Assembly: GCA_944320495.1 (NCBI GenBank)
Contig: CALUHR010000013.1
Span: forward strand, 62,001-126,000
Reading direction: 5' to 3'
Origin: Candidatus Methanomethylophilaceae archaeon
GTDB lineage: Archaea; Thermoplasmatota; Thermoplasmata; Methanomassiliicoccales; Methanomethylophilaceae
DNA: 64,000 bases
Shown here piece by piece: positions 28,001 through 38,601 of the stretch; the first letter of the stretch is position 1; each line of letters begins with the position of its first letter. The translations under genes and the position numbers were made by a program. Below the pieces are notes generated by a model. That model saw nothing but the letters and a program-made list of their open reading frames with translations, searched no databases and was not told where the DNA came from.

Positions 28001-28353
28001 ACGTTCTCCTCCTTTTTGAGTGAGTAGCATACCCCAAGAATCAGAATCGCGAAGAAGGCGATCATCATGACCTGAGCCGTTATCGACAGTCCGGAGAATG
28101 CGACTGCCCAGATCATGAGGAAGGTCGCGACCAGGTCGAATACCACGAAGATCAGTGCGAACGTGTAGTACTGGAACCTGAACTGGACCTGAGCCTCTCC
28201 GATCGGTTCGGAACCGCACTCGTAGGTGGATTCCATCCACTGAGTGGGTTTCTTGGGCCGGATGAACCTGGATGCCCACCATGCCAGCGGTGCGAAGCCC
28301 AGCGCGATGACTGCGACTATCGCCAATGGCATGTAAAATGCTACTAGAGACAT
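27991..28353 (-). CDS. fpoA: FpoA, NuoA-type membrane subunit
   Basis: A 120-residue, three-helix NuoA homologue with the conserved loop YECGSEPIGEAQVQFRFQYYTFALIFVVFDLVATF. It is the first gene of the fpo operon; the start ATG 28353 lies about 25 bases from a TATA-like TTATTTTATA on the minus strand. Confidence 0.94.
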   Translation of the reverse strand: MSLVAFYMPLAIVAVIALGFAPLAWWASRFIRPKKPTQWMESTYECGSEPIGEAQVQFRFQYYTFALIFVVFDLVATFLMIWAVAFSGLSITAQVMMIAFFAILILGVCYSLKKEENVWI

Positions 28354-28494
28354 TGGACGCGCGCACGGAGTTGCAGTATAAAATAACTAAGGAAGGCCAG
28401 CTTAAATTATATTTAAAAGAAAGAGGGGAGCGAGATAAGCCAGGACCCGGCGAATCGCCACACCTATTTAGTGGCACTGGGATGCCCATCCATC
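28354..28494. promoter_or_regulatory. AT-rich divergent promoter region between fpoA and proC
   Basis: For fpo, the minus strand has TTATTTTATA (about 28377-28386) at leaderless distance from the ATG, and a second AT-rich block (AAATATAATTTAAG, about 28404-28417) further up. For proC, CCTATTTAGTGG (about 28463-28474) lies 22-30 bases before ATG 28495. No operator repeat is obvious. Confidence 0.5.
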
Positions 28495-29304
28495 ATGACC
28501 GCACGCATCGGATTCATCGGCGCCGGGAAGATGGCCGAGGCCCTGATGGCCGGACTCCTGGCGAAGGGCGTATGCTCGAAGGACGACATCATCGCCTGCG
28601 CCCCCAGCGAGGGGACCAGGAGGCACATCTCGGAGACCTACGGGATCGCGATGTTCCAGACCGCCACCGAGGTGGTCTCCATGGTGGACGAGGTCGTCCT
28701 CGCCGTCAAGCCCGCGCAGGTCCGCACCGTGATGGTCGACGAGGGCGCCGCATCGGCCTTCAGGCCCGGGACCCTCCTCCTCAGCGTCGTCGCGGGGCTC
28801 ACCGTGAACGGCCTGAAATCATATGTGCCAGACGCAAAGATCGTGCGTGTCATGCCGAACCACTGCGTGGCCGTTCTGGAGGGCGCCATGGGCTACACCA
28901 CGGACGGCACGCTGACCCCCGAGGAGCTGAATGGAGTATCATCCATCCTGGGTTCCGTGGGCCTCGCCGTGCAGGTGCCCGAGGAGAAGATGGACGCCAT
29001 CACCGGCCTCGCCGGGAGCTCCCCCGCGTTCATATATCAGGTGATAGACGCGATGGCCGACGCTGGCGTGCTCAACGGCATCCCGAGGAGGGACGCCATA
29101 ACACTGGCCGCGCAGTCGGTGCTGGGGGCCGCCAAGATGGTTCTCGAGACCGGGAAGCACCCGGACCAGCTGAAGGACGAGGTCTGCTCCCCCGGCGGCA
29201 CCACCATCGAGGGCGTCCGCGCCGCGGAGGACATGGGACTCCGCTCCGCGATGATCGCCGCGGTGGATGCGGCGGTATCCAAGTCGAGGGAGATGAGCAG
29301 GCGA
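28495..29304 (+). CDS. proC: Pyrroline-5-carboxylate reductase
   Basis: A 269-residue ProC, the last step of proline synthesis. The NAD(P) loop is GFIGAGKMAEALMAG (about 5-19); AVKPAQVR, RVMPNHCVAVLEGAMG and the C-terminal signature DEVCSPGGTTIEGVRAAED are visible. ATG 28495 is chosen over GTG 28471. The frame meets CGA at 29302-29304, where the family ends; with the standard code it continues to 29838 antisense to the next gene. Confidence 0.93.
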
Positions 29305-29307
29305 TCG
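29302..29307. other. CGATCG palindrome: shared terminal CGA codons of proC and the radical SAM gene
   Basis: CGA 29302-29304 is in the proC frame; CGA on the minus strand (29305-29307) is in the frame of the convergent radical SAM gene. Both frames otherwise run on for more than 360 bases into the opposite gene. This has the same geometry as at 13631 and 60036. Confidence 0.75.
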
Positions 29308-31029
29308 GCGCCTCAGGAACGACTTCGCGAGGCCCATGACCACCCTGGGACCGTTGGACCATATCGATCCGGCGTCCCAGTCCAGGTCCTTCTTGTTGGC
29401 GATGGTGGAGTTCATCATCCTGATGCCCTCCTCCTTCGTCTCCCACAGCTTCGCATCCCTCTCCCCCTGATCGGGGATGAGCATGATCTCGTCGATGCGG
29501 TGCATCAGCGAGCGGGCCTTCTCCGTGCGGTCGACCCTGTCGTCATAGACCTCCTTCGATGTGCGTCCCGCCTCGTGCTCGCATCTCGCGAGCTCGTTGG
29601 CCGCGTCGTAGGAGATCTCGGCGACGTCGTCCCTGGTCATCCACTTCGTCTCGTAGGACAGGACGTGCTTCCACGATGGGTTGTCCAGGAGCCTCCTGTG
29701 GTCCTCCAGCGTGTGGGCGCGGAGGGTGTATCCCCACTCGTCGGGATGCTCGAATATCCTGCTCCCGGGGTCGACGAAGGGCGCGAACGGGGCGTTGTAG
29801 ATGAACAGGTTGTCCTCCGGCCTGACCGAATCCCATAGCTTCTTGGAGGCTCTGGCACTGTTCATGGCGGACTCGCGGTCCTGGAACGGGAGACCGTTCA
29901 TGTAGAACAGGTCGAACCTGCTGCAACCGCATTCGAAGGCCGTCGGCACGGTGCGCTCGATGGCCTCGTTCGTATAGCCCTTCCCGAGCGCCGAGCGCAC
30001 GGCCTCGTCGTGGGAGTCGGGCGAGAACTCGATGGACCATCCGGCCTCCAGGGAGCGGTCGATCTCCGTGAAGTAGTCCGGTCCGGCGCCGTTGAAGAGC
30101 TCGATGACCACATGGTTCCTTATGCCGATCTCGCGGCACTCCCTGAGGAACCTGGTGGCGTAGTCGCGGCCGGCCTGCCTCAAGTCGCCCACGATGAACA
30201 CGGGAGTGTCAAGATAGGACTGAATGGACTCTATGTCCTGTGCGAGCCTCTCCGGGCTGCGGAACGCCGGCTTCCTCCTGCAGACGACGGTTCCGTTCGC
30301 GTAGTGGGAACCGCCGCACTCGGCGCAGTTGATGGAGCATCCGCGCACTGTGAACACGGAGGTCAGCGGGAGCCTGTCCCACCCGTACCACGGGAGGGCC
30401 CCTTTGATGTCCATGTTCCTGAGGACACCGCGGATCATCGTCCCGTAGTCGAACCTTATGGAATCCAGCGATTCCAGAGAATGGGACACGCCGTTGTCGT
30501 GCACCTTCCCCTCGGAGTCCTTCCAGACGAGGTTCGGCACCTCCGACAGGTCACCTCCCCTCTGCAGGACCTCCATCATCTTCACGGTCGGGACCTCGGT
30601 GGTGTCCCCGCACATGACCAGGTCCACCTCGGGACGGCGGATCAGCTCGTCCTTGAAGTAGGACGACGTGAGCCCCCCGAACTCGACCTTCGATTCGGGA
30701 TGGAGCCTCTTGACGATCTTCGCCAGCTCCAGCGCGCCGTGCGCGTGGGGCATCCAGTGGAGGTCTATGGCGAAGACGTCAGCATGGAGCTTGCGGATGC
30801 ATTCCTCGGCGTCGAAGCTGTCGCTCTGCAGCATCCGGACCGCGATGTTGACGATGCGGGTGCGGAAGCCTGCGGCCTCCAGCTCCGAGGAGATGGTCAT
30901 GAAGCCCACGGGGTACATCTCGAACACCGGGGACGACGGGATGACGTCGGACACCGGCCCGTAGAATATGGGCTTCTTGCGGAAATCGTAGACGCTGGGC
31001 GCATGCAGGAACACTATCTCCGTCTTCAA
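29305..31029 (-). CDS. B12-binding-domain radical SAM protein
   Basis: A 574-residue protein with an N-terminal cobalamin-binding-like Rossmann domain (about 1-170), then a radical SAM domain with the cluster motif GCSINCAECGG (C-x3-C-x2-C, about residues 235-245). The pattern resembles the Thermoplasmata Ta0216-type B12/radical SAM group; the reaction is unknown. The start is TTG 31029, right after the uppS stop. The frame meets CGA at 29305-29307; the standard-code end is 28939, antisense to proC. All 574 codons were scanned and no internal CGA was found. Confidence 0.85.
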
Positions 31030-31033
31030 CCGA

Positions 31034-31819
31034 TCATCTCCCGAAGCGCCTGACGCGCTGCTGATAGGTGCGTATGGCCCTCAGCAGGTCTATGTGCCTG
31101 AATCCCGGCCAGTACACGTCCGTGAAGTATAGTTCGGAATAGGCGAGCTGCCAGAGCAGGAAGTTGGACACCCTGACCTCCCCGGACGTGCGGAGCACCA
31201 GGTCCGGGTCGGGCATCCCCGTGGTGGAGATGTACCCAGACACCGTGTCCTCGTCTATCTCGTCGACGGATATCTTCCCATCGACGGCGTCCTGGGCTAT
31301 CGCGCGGACGGCGTTGGCGATGTCCTGCCTCCCGCCGTAGGCGATGGCCATGTTGAGGAACCTCTCGTTGTATCCAGAGGTGCGCTCGTAGGCGTAGTCC
31401 ATCGCCTTGCGGACCTTCTCCGGAAGGAGATCCGTCTGGCCTATGACGCGGATGCCCACCATGTTGGCGTGCACGTCCTCGTCGTCGGCGAACTCGTACA
31501 GCGACTGCTCCAGCAGGTCCATGAGGTACTCGACCTCGTCCGAGTCCCGCTTGAAGTTCTCCATGGAGAACGCGTAGACGGTGAGGACCTTGATGTCCAG
31601 GTCCATGCACCAGTGGAGGACCTCCTCCAGCTTCTTACGGCCCAGCCTGTGGCCCTCGAGCGGCGGGCTGCCCAGCACCTCCTCGGCGTAGCGCCGGTTG
31701 CCGTCCATTATGATGGCTATGTGCTGGGGCATCTCCCCCGCACGCACCTCCTTCTCGAGCTGCGCGTCGTAGGTGGCATACGCCCTGTCTGTTAATATCC
31801 CCTTGAGGTCCATGCTCAT
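31034..31819 (-). CDS. uppS: Isoprenyl (undecaprenyl-type) diphosphate synthase
   Basis: A 261-residue cis-prenyltransferase: IAIIMDGNRRYAEE (Asp near residue 39), FSMENFKRD, and the C-terminal PDLVLRTSGEVRVSNFLLWQLAYSE with YWPGFRHIDLLRAI. It makes the long polyprenyl carrier lipid for glycan assembly and protein glycosylation. ATG 31819 overlaps the upstream stop by four bases. It ends in TGA four bases before the radical SAM start. Confidence 0.93.
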   Translation of the reverse strand: MSMDLKGILTDRAYATYDAQLEKEVRAGEMPQHIAIIMDGNRRYAEEVLGSPPLEGHRLGRKKLEEVLHWCMDLDIKVLTVYAFSMENFKRDSDEVEYLMDLLEQSLYEFADDEDVHANMVGIRVIGQTDLLPEKVRKAMDYAYERTSGYNERFLNMAIAYGGRQDIANAVRAIAQDAVDGKISVDEIDEDTVSGYISTTGMPDPDLVLRTSGEVRVSNFLLWQLAYSELYFTDVYWPGFRHIDLLRAIRTYQQRVRRFGR

Positions 31820-32763
31820 TCGAAGTCCTCGGGGATCCCCGCGGCCCTCTCGCCGATGTCGAAGCATCCTATGGCAGCGACGGCGCCGATGACGCCCTTG
31901 GTCCCGGTGACGCTGATGATCTGGACCCCGCACTCCTCGGCGACGCGGACGGCATCGTCCGTCGTGTACAGGACGGATTTGCAGGACCAGCCGTACTCCC
32001 TGAGGCGCTCCGGGATCTCCAGACCCTGGAACACTGTCAGGACCGCGTCCTCGGAGTAGCTCTCCTTGCGGACGAAGTCCACGGCGTACTCGATGAGCGC
32101 CGGGATCTCCTCCTCGCGCACGGCGAAGGAGACGGCGGTGGAGCAGCAGTTGGTGGTCTTGTTGGGGACCTTCGGGTTGAGCTGGATGATCTTGTGCTCC
32201 AGGAACCTCCCCACGGGGCAGGTGGTCCCGAGCTTGAGGGACACCACCCACGAGGCGCCGGCCTCCTTGGTGTCGGTGTCGTCGATGCCGATGATCACCC
32301 TGACCATCTTGGGCGTGATGATGTCCACGTGGGCGCGGTGCGCCCCTCCGATGGTGAAGTCGTCCGGATACTCGGTGCGGATCACATCGGGGCACTGCGG
32401 TATGCACGCGCCGATGCCGACGGAGGCGCCGGCTATGCCGTACCAGGTGGTGCGGACCTCGTCCCCCTCCACCTTCAGGGCGCTGAGCCCCTGGCCGCCC
32501 ACGTCGGAGGACACTGGGCCGAAGCTCAGCTCGCTCTCCCCGATGCGGGCGTTCATCACGAGCATGTCCGACTCCTGGCGGATATCCTCTATGACGCCCT
32601 TGGTGCGGCGCCTATTGACCAGGTCCCACTCGCCGGGGCCCTTGGAGGCGCATTTCTCGACGATCATGGCCTTGCCGGCCTTCTCGTCCACCAGGGTGTA
32701 GAACCCCCTGCAGAACAGAGGCCCGTACTTCGCGCGGACCTCGTCCGGTCTCAGCACGTACAT
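31816..32763 (-). CDS. mmp11: Methanogenesis marker protein 11
   Basis: A 315-residue protein matching the methanogen-specific marker 11 family: an N-terminal domain starting RPDEVRAKYGPLFCRGFYTLVD, and a TiaS-like segment VIIGIDDTDTKEAGASWVVSLKLG with C-terminal SVTGTKGVIGAVAAIGCFD. The function is unknown, but the gene is confined to methanogens, which supports the assignment of the organism. The ATG 32763 overlaps the terminal CGA of the upstream kptA gene (CGATG). It ends in TGA. Confidence 0.83.
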   Translation of the reverse strand: MYVLRPDEVRAKYGPLFCRGFYTLVDEKAGKAMIVEKCASKGPGEWDLVNRRRTKGVIEDIRQESDMLVMNARIGESELSFGPVSSDVGGQGLSALKVEGDEVRTTWYGIAGASVGIGACIPQCPDVIRTEYPDDFTIGGAHRAHVDIITPKMVRVIIGIDDTDTKEAGASWVVSLKLGTTCPVGRFLEHKIIQLNPKVPNKTTNCCSTAVSFAVREEEIPALIEYAVDFVRKESYSEDAVLTVFQGLEIPERLREYGWSCKSVLYTTDDAVRVAEECGVQIISVTGTKGVIGAVAAIGCFDIGERAAGIPEDFE

Positions 32764-33440
32764 CGCTCGACCTCCTCGTCGTCATCGTCGACCGGACCGG
32801 TGTCCCAGTCCTCCGGGTCGGCGATGTCGATGGCGTCCGACGGGACGTGCTTGCAGAGGAACACAGTCCTGGCGGCCCTGCCGATGTCGGCGCCCATCTC
32901 GATGCAGACGCCGGTGTCTATGACCAGGATCTCGGGTTCGTCCATCCTGACGGACCCTGCGCGGACGGCGTCGCGGAACGACAGGGACAGATGGACCATG
33001 TTGCGGTCCGTCGGCGATATGCCGTCGCGGAGGATGTCCTCGGTCTCCTCGGGGGAGACGGGGTAGAACAGCTCCGGGGGTATGTCCTCGTTGTCCAGCT
33101 TGAGGTCCAGCGGGATGGTGTGGCCGTACGTGGCGCGGACCTTGCCGCCGGCGATGGAGTAGCGGCCCTTCGGGTCGGTCTCCACCAGGGCCTCGATGTG
33201 CCTCGGCCTCAGCCAGTTCATGTAGGTGTGGCGCCCCCTGATCAGGGCGACCACCTGCTGCATGGGCACCCAGCCCTGATCGTCCATGTCCGGCTCGAAC
33301 TTGCCGTGCCTAAGGATGGCGGCAAGCGTGCGTCCGATCCTCTCGACCTCCTTGTCAGAAAGGATGAACTTGCCCTCCTCCCCGCAGTGGGGACATCTCT
33401 CGTCACGGAAGTAGCCGTGTTCCTCGCATTCCCTTATCAT
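32763..33440 (-). CDS. kptA: RNA 2'-phosphotransferase KptA/Tpt1 with N-terminal zinc ribbon
   Basis: A 225-residue protein. The start has a zinc ribbon (CEEHGYFRDERCPHCG); then the Tpt1 winged-helix half (AAILRHGKFEPDMDDQGWV) and the NAD-binding half (RATYGHTIPLDL, NMVHLSLS). Tpt1 removes a 2'-phosphate from spliced tRNA by transfer to NAD. Compared with classical Tpt1 the LYHGT-like segment reads LFYPVS, so catalysis is not certain. The frame meets CGA at 32763-32765 overlapping the mmp11 ATG; TGA follows at 32751-32753. Its ATG overlaps the folD stop. Confidence 0.85.
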
Positions 33441-34327
33441 CTTGATACCCCCGCTGCCTTCTCGGCCGCGCGGACGGCGTTGGCCATCAGCATGCAGATC
33501 GTCATCGGTCCGACCCCTCCCGGGACCGGCGTGATAGCCGATGCGACCTCCTTCACGGCATCGAAGTCCACGTCCCCGACGAGCCTGCTGCCCTTGGGGT
33601 GCGTCGGATCATCGACCCTGTTGGTGCCGACGTCGATCACGACCGCTCCCGGTCTGACCATGTCGGCCGTTATGAAGCGCGGCTTCCCGATCGCCACGAC
33701 CAGGATGTCCGCGGTGCGCGTGATCTCGGCGAGGTTGGCCGTCCTGGAGTGGACGACGGTGACCGTGGAATCCGCCCCAGGGCCCTTCTGGACCATCAGC
33801 GCGGCCATGGGCTTGCCCACGATGTTGCTCCTCCCGACGACCACCACGTGTTTGCCGGCGATCTCGACCCCGGAACGGACCAGCATCTGCTGGACGCCGG
33901 CGGGGGTGGCCGGCATGAAGTCCGGGTCCCCGATGAGGAGCTTCCCCACGTTGGACGGATGGAAGCAGTCCACGTCCTTCTCGGGGGATATCGAGGCGAT
34001 CACGACCTCCTCGTCGATGTGCGGAGGCAGCGGCAGCTGGACCAGGAACCCGTGGATGTCCTCGTCAGCGTTCAGCTCGGCGATCTTCCCGAGAAGCTCC
34101 TCCTGGGTGGTCTCGGCCGGCATGCGGATTATCCTCGAGCGCATCCCCAGCTCCTCGCACATCTCGCCCTTCTTCCTCACGTAGACCTGCGATGCGGGAT
34201 CGTCGCCCACGAGGATCACCGCGAGCCCGGGGACCGTCCCATGCTCCTTCAGGGATGCGATCCTCTGCCTGAGCTCCGCGTAGATCTCCTCCGAGACCTC
34301 CTTTCCCAGTATGAGCTTGGCTGTCAT
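33437..34327 (-). CDS. folD: Bifunctional methylene-THF dehydrogenase/cyclohydrolase
   Basis: A 296-residue FolD: the catalytic lysine region YVRKKGEMCEELGM (about 49-62), VQLPLPPHIDEEVV, the NADP loop VVVGRSNIVGKPMAALM (about 159-175) and the end ITPVPGGVGPMTICMLMANAV. It interconverts methylene-, methenyl- and formyl-tetrahydrofolate. FolD occurs in a minority of archaea, including Methanomassiliicoccales. It is the first gene of a five-gene overlapping operon on the minus strand. Confidence 0.94.
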   Translation of the reverse strand: MTAKLILGKEVSEEIYAELRQRIASLKEHGTVPGLAVILVGDDPASQVYVRKKGEMCEELGMRSRIIRMPAETTQEELLGKIAELNADEDIHGFLVQLPLPPHIDEEVVIASISPEKDVDCFHPSNVGKLLIGDPDFMPATPAGVQQMLVRSGVEIAGKHVVVVGRSNIVGKPMAALMVQKGPGADSTVTVVHSRTANLAEITRTADILVVAIGKPRFITADMVRPGAVVIDVGTNRVDDPTHPKGSRLVGDVDFDAVKEVASAITPVPGGVGPMTICMLMANAVRAAEKAAGVSR

Positions 34328-34527
34328 CTGCCTCCTCCTTCTGGCCGCCCATCGCCAATCCCATATAAAGAGAAACGCGCGCGTGGAAGGGTGGGTCTGA
34401 CGGCCGACATAGCCTACGGATGGGCCCGTAGGACTCCCTATGATACCTCGACAACGAACTTAACGGTCCCGAGACTGGACAGCCACTGCTGTGATCCCAT
34501 GACCGATTCACGCATGGAGGCGCCGCG

Positions 34528-35799
34528 ATGAGCGGCTTCGGACTGACCAGGACCGAGAGGTCCTGGGTCATGTACGACGTGGGGAACTCCGCGTTCACCC
34601 TGATGCTCTCGACCATCATCCCGATCTACTTCAACTCGGTCGCGGGCGAGGAGCTCTCGTCCGTAGACTATCTGGCATACTGGGGATACGCCGCCTCTAT
34701 CGCCACCCTCCTGTGCGCCGTCCTCGGGCCCGTGCTCGGAGCCTACTCAGACCGCAGCGGCCTGAGGATGAGGATGTTCGTGGCCGCCCTCGGGGTCGGC
34801 GTGATCGGATGCGCCCTTCTGGGATTCATCAGCGCATGGCTGGCCTTCCTGGTGGTGCTAGTGGTGACGAGGCTCGGATACTCCCTGAGCCTGGTGTTCT
34901 ACGACTCGATGCTCGTGGACGTCACCACACCGTCCCATTCCGACAGGGTCTCCGCGGCCGGATACGCGTGGGGGTACATCGGCAGCTGCGTGCCGTTCGT
35001 CGCCTGCCTGGTCCTCATCCTCGGATGTGATTCGTTCGGCATGACCATGGGCCAGGCGATGACCGTGTCCCTCATCGTAATCGCCGCGTGGTGGGTCGCC
35101 GCCAGCATCCCGCTCGTGAAGAACTACAAGCAGATCCACAGCGTCGACGCGAGGTCCGAGGGGGCGCTCCGCACCCTCGCGAGGACGATCCGCAACGCCA
35201 GGGGAGAGAGGAAGGCGTTCGTCTTCCTCGTCGCGTTCTTCTTCTACATCGACGGGGTCTACACGATCATCGAGATGGCCACCGCCTACGGGCAGTCCAT
35301 GGGCCTCGACACAACGATGCTGCTCGTCGCACTTCTGGTGACACAGGTGGTGGCGTTCCCGTTCACCATCGCCTTCGGCAGGATGTCGACCAGGTTCGAC
35401 ACGTCCAGACTCATCATGGTCTGCATCGTGGCGTACATGCTCATCACGGTCGTCGCGTTCTTCATGACGTCCATCACCCAGTTCTTCGCGCTGGCCGTCA
35501 TGGTCGGGATGTTCCAGGGAGGGATCCAGGCGCTCTCCAGGTCCCACTTCTCCAGGATCATCCCGCCGGAGAGGGCGGGCGAGTTCTTCGGGCTCATGGA
35601 CATCTTCGGCAAGGGGGCGTCCTTCACTGGGACACTGGTGGTCTCCGCGGTCAGCCAGCTGACCGGACAGACCTCCTTCGGGATCCTGTCCCTCGTGGCG
35701 CTCTTCGCGATAGGTCTGGCACTGTTGGTCGTGTCATCCCGTACGCCTTCGAACAGGGATCATTCGGACACGGCGTGCACGGAGGCGCAATCGGCTTGA
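34528..35799 (+). CDS. MFS transporter, UMF1/Atg22-like
   Basis: A 423-residue, 12-helix transporter. The N-terminal RTERSWVMYDVGNSAF and the loop GPVLGAYSDRSGLRMRMF fit the UMF1/Atg22-like major facilitator group (amino-acid efflux in yeast vacuoles). The substrate here is unknown. It ends in TGA and is followed after 25 bases by the phospholipase-like gene on the same strand. Confidence 0.85.
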   Translation: MSGFGLTRTERSWVMYDVGNSAFTLMLSTIIPIYFNSVAGEELSSVDYLAYWGYAASIATLLCAVLGPVLGAYSDRSGLRMRMFVAALGVGVIGCALLGFISAWLAFLVVLVVTRLGYSLSLVFYDSMLVDVTTPSHSDRVSAAGYAWGYIGSCVPFVACLVLILGCDSFGMTMGQAMTVSLIVIAAWWVAASIPLVKNYKQIHSVDARSEGALRTLARTIRNARGERKAFVFLVAFFFYIDGVYTIIEMATAYGQSMGLDTTMLLVALLVTQVVAFPFTIAFGRMSTRFDTSRLIMVCIVAYMLITVVAFFMTSITQFFALAVMVGMFQGGIQALSRSHFSRIIPPERAGEFFGLMDIFGKGASFTGTLVVSAVSQLTGQTSFGILSLVALFAIGLALLVVSSRTPSNRDHSDTACTEAQSA

Positions 35800-35824
35800 A
35801 CCAGCCGGCGATGGAAGTGACGAT

Positions 35825-36616
35825 ATGCCGTCGACTTACGCCCACCTGAGACTCGGACGCGAAGTGCTCGAGAGGCTCGATGGAGAGCCCCGCAGGGTCT
35901 GCGAGGAGCATGGGGGCCTGTACCTGATAGGCCTGCACGGCCCGGACATCCTGTTCTACTACGATGCGCTTCACAGGAACCCCGTCAGCTCGGTGGGCTT
36001 CGGGATGCACGACAGACCGGGGAGGGAGCTGTTCGAGCGCGCGAAGGCCTCGCTCCCGGAAACAGGGGACGCGGGCAGGGCGTACGCTTACGGGTTCGCC
36101 TGCCACTTCGCGCTGGACAGTGAGGCACACCCGTACATCGAGGAGTACATCCATGCCCACGGGGTGGCCCACACGGCCATCGAGGGGGAGTTCGACAGGA
36201 TGCTGCTCGAGAGGGACGGCATCGAACCCAAGAGGGCGTACCTCGCCGGCCACATATCCGCCGATGAGAGTGACTGCAAGGTGATCTCCAGGTTCTTCCC
36301 CGGCGTGACCCCGGAGCAGGTCTCCAGGGCCCTGGAGGACATGAGGAGGTACAACAGGCTCCTGGTCGCCCCGGGGAGATTCAAAAGATGGGTCATCGAG
36401 CGCACCCTGAGGAGGAGCGGGAACTACGATGACATGATTGGCCTGGTCCTGAGGAACGAGCCGGACCCCCGGTGCGGGGAGAGCGACAGGGAGCTGGACC
36501 GCATCTACGACGGGGCGGTCGCCCTGTCGGTGGGGCTCATCGGCGACCTCGAGAGGTACTTCGACGGCTCCGCCGAGCTTCCCCCGAGGTTCGACAGGAC
36601 CTTCTCCTACATGTGA
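35825..36616 (+). CDS. Zinc-dependent phospholipase C-like protein
   Basis: A 263-residue helical protein of the zinc-dependent phospholipase C-like family: TYAHLRLGREV, GLHGPDILFYYDAL, GRAYAYGFACHFALDSEAHPYIE and the histidine/aspartate metal ligands in HTAIEGEFDRML. It has no signal peptide, so it is probably cytoplasmic. The ATG follows GGAAGTGA. It ends in TGA, four bases before the terminal CGA of the convergent gene. Confidence 0.82.
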   Translation: MPSTYAHLRLGREVLERLDGEPRRVCEEHGGLYLIGLHGPDILFYYDALHRNPVSSVGFGMHDRPGRELFERAKASLPETGDAGRAYAYGFACHFALDSEAHPYIEEYIHAHGVAHTAIEGEFDRMLLERDGIEPKRAYLAGHISADESDCKVISRFFPGVTPEQVSRALEDMRRYNRLLVAPGRFKRWVIERTLRRSGNYDDMIGLVLRNEPDPRCGESDRELDRIYDGAVALSVGLIGDLERYFDGSAELPPRFDRTFSYM

Positions 36617-36620
36617 CGGA

Positions 36621-38522
36621 TCGGACCCGCCCGACCCTCATGGTGGCCACCGGGCGGTCCCTCATGAAGCCGCTCACAACGATGTCGTACATCAGGTCGC
36701 GGTTGTCCCTGTAGGCGTCCATGACCGCCTCCGCCCTGCGGACGCACTCCGCCTCGTACGGGTCCAGGCCGGACACGTCCATCTCGGCCATCTCCACCTC
36801 GGAGTCCAGGTCCTCAGACATGGCCTCCCTGACCTTCGCCCTGCAGGCCTCCGACATCCCCGGGACGGACCTGTAGAGGGAGGAGCACTGCATGGACAGG
36901 GAGTCCTGCCTCATCATGAACCTCCTCAGCATCGGATCCGAGTCGCGGTCGGCGTTGATGAGCATCTTCTGGGAGACGCTGGCGGAGATTATCGCCAGCC
37001 CGGCCTCCTCCTCGGAGTCGTCCCTCCCGTCCAGCATGTCGCGGATGTTGCGGATCCTCTCGAGGCCTATGGCCAGCGAGCGGGCGGCCAGCTCCCTGTT
37101 CTCGTCGGATATCCTGTACGGGAGGACCACGCGGTTCGCGACCACGGCCACGAACACGCCGGCCAGCGTGAACAGGACGCGGTCGGCCGCCAGCGTCTCC
37201 GACGGCGAGACCATGGAGGATGCCACCAGCACCAGGATCGTGTAGAACAGCAGCCTGGTCTCGTAGCGGTCCGTCCCGACGACGACGTACGCGTAGCCGG
37301 CGAACAGTCCGACGGCCAGCATGAGTAGCGCATCGTAGCCGGCGACCGCCCACAGCACCAGGAATGCGGCGGCTCCTGCGAGCGTATGTGCCAGACGCAG
37401 CATGGATCCCCTCCACGAGTCCTCCAGGTACGGTACCACGGCGGCAACGACGGTGAACAGCATCCACTGGGCATTCTCCCATCCCCAGTACGACCATGCG
37501 AAGGCCACCAGGGCGAACATCAGGCCCATGCGGACACCGAAGGTGAACCTCGCCGAGTCCCTGCGGGCCTCCTCGCGGAGGGTCCGGATGACGGCGCGGA
37601 CGGTCGGGAGCCTGCCCTCACCGTACTCGCCCTCGGCCCCGGACTCCAGGGACTCCAGGCATCTGGCCATCTCCCTCAGCGCGATGACCGTGGATCTGCC
37701 GGCATCCGGATTGGAGGCCAGGAGCGCGTCGACCGCGGAGCGCACCGCGGAGGCCCCCACCTCGCCCGTCTCATGGGACGACACGATGGACATCAGCGGC
37801 CTCATGCCCCTCAGGACCCCTTCCGACCTCTCCGTCCTGCAGACAGAGCGGCCCACGTCCATGAGGGCCACGACCAGGTCGAGAACCCTCCTATCGCGCG
37901 GCGTGGTAAAGAAGTTGCCCTTCAGACGGTCGTACATCATACGATTCATGTCCGTGCACAGACGACCGAGGTCGGCCACGCTTGGCTCCCCTCCGTCCAG
38001 CACCTCGTCCGCGCACCTGGAGACCTCGTCGCATATGGCGATGACCCCGCGGTGACTGGAGCTGACCCTGCTGCCGCGATTCACCATCACGTTGAGCGCG
38101 ACGATGAAGACGGCGCTGACTGCCAGCACGAGCAGGCGGTCGGGCATCTCCTCCAGGGTCACGGGGAGCGTGACCATCGAGGCGTAGAACAGCAGCATGG
38201 GGAAGTGCATCGGGGAGCGGAGGTCCTGCATGGAGACGAAGACCACCACGAACACTACCACGAAGTTGACCGCGAGACCGAGGAACGGGTCCAGGGACGC
38301 CACGAAGGCCCCCAGACCCATGAAGACCATGAAGACCATCAGGCTCGCGAGATTCGAGAACGGGCGCGACGACAGGTCCTTCGAGAGCATCAGCATCGCG
38401 GCCGAGGAGACGGTGATCCCCAGCAGGGCGTAACGGGTCCCGAAGAGGAACAGGAACACCGCCATGAAGGCGCATATGACGGCGAACGTGAGCGTCTTGC
38501 CTCCCAAGGTCCTGCCGTCCAT
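36621..38522 (-). CDS. FUSC-family membrane protein
   Basis: A 633-residue protein with two blocks of hydrophobic helices (about 10-160 and 335-470) separated by a soluble helical domain, the layout of FUSC/YccS-type proteins linked to aromatic-acid efflux. CTAAATAGG about 25 bases before ATG 38522 suggests a leaderless mRNA. The frame meets CGA at 36621-36623, just beyond the end of the convergent gene; the standard-code end would be 36537, inside that gene. Confidence 0.8.
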
Positions 38523-38601
38523 GGCATCGTCAGCGCGTGTACCTATTTAGAGACCCCGCGGACGGCAACAGATATGAACGGCGCAGGGGCATCATCGGCG
38601 C

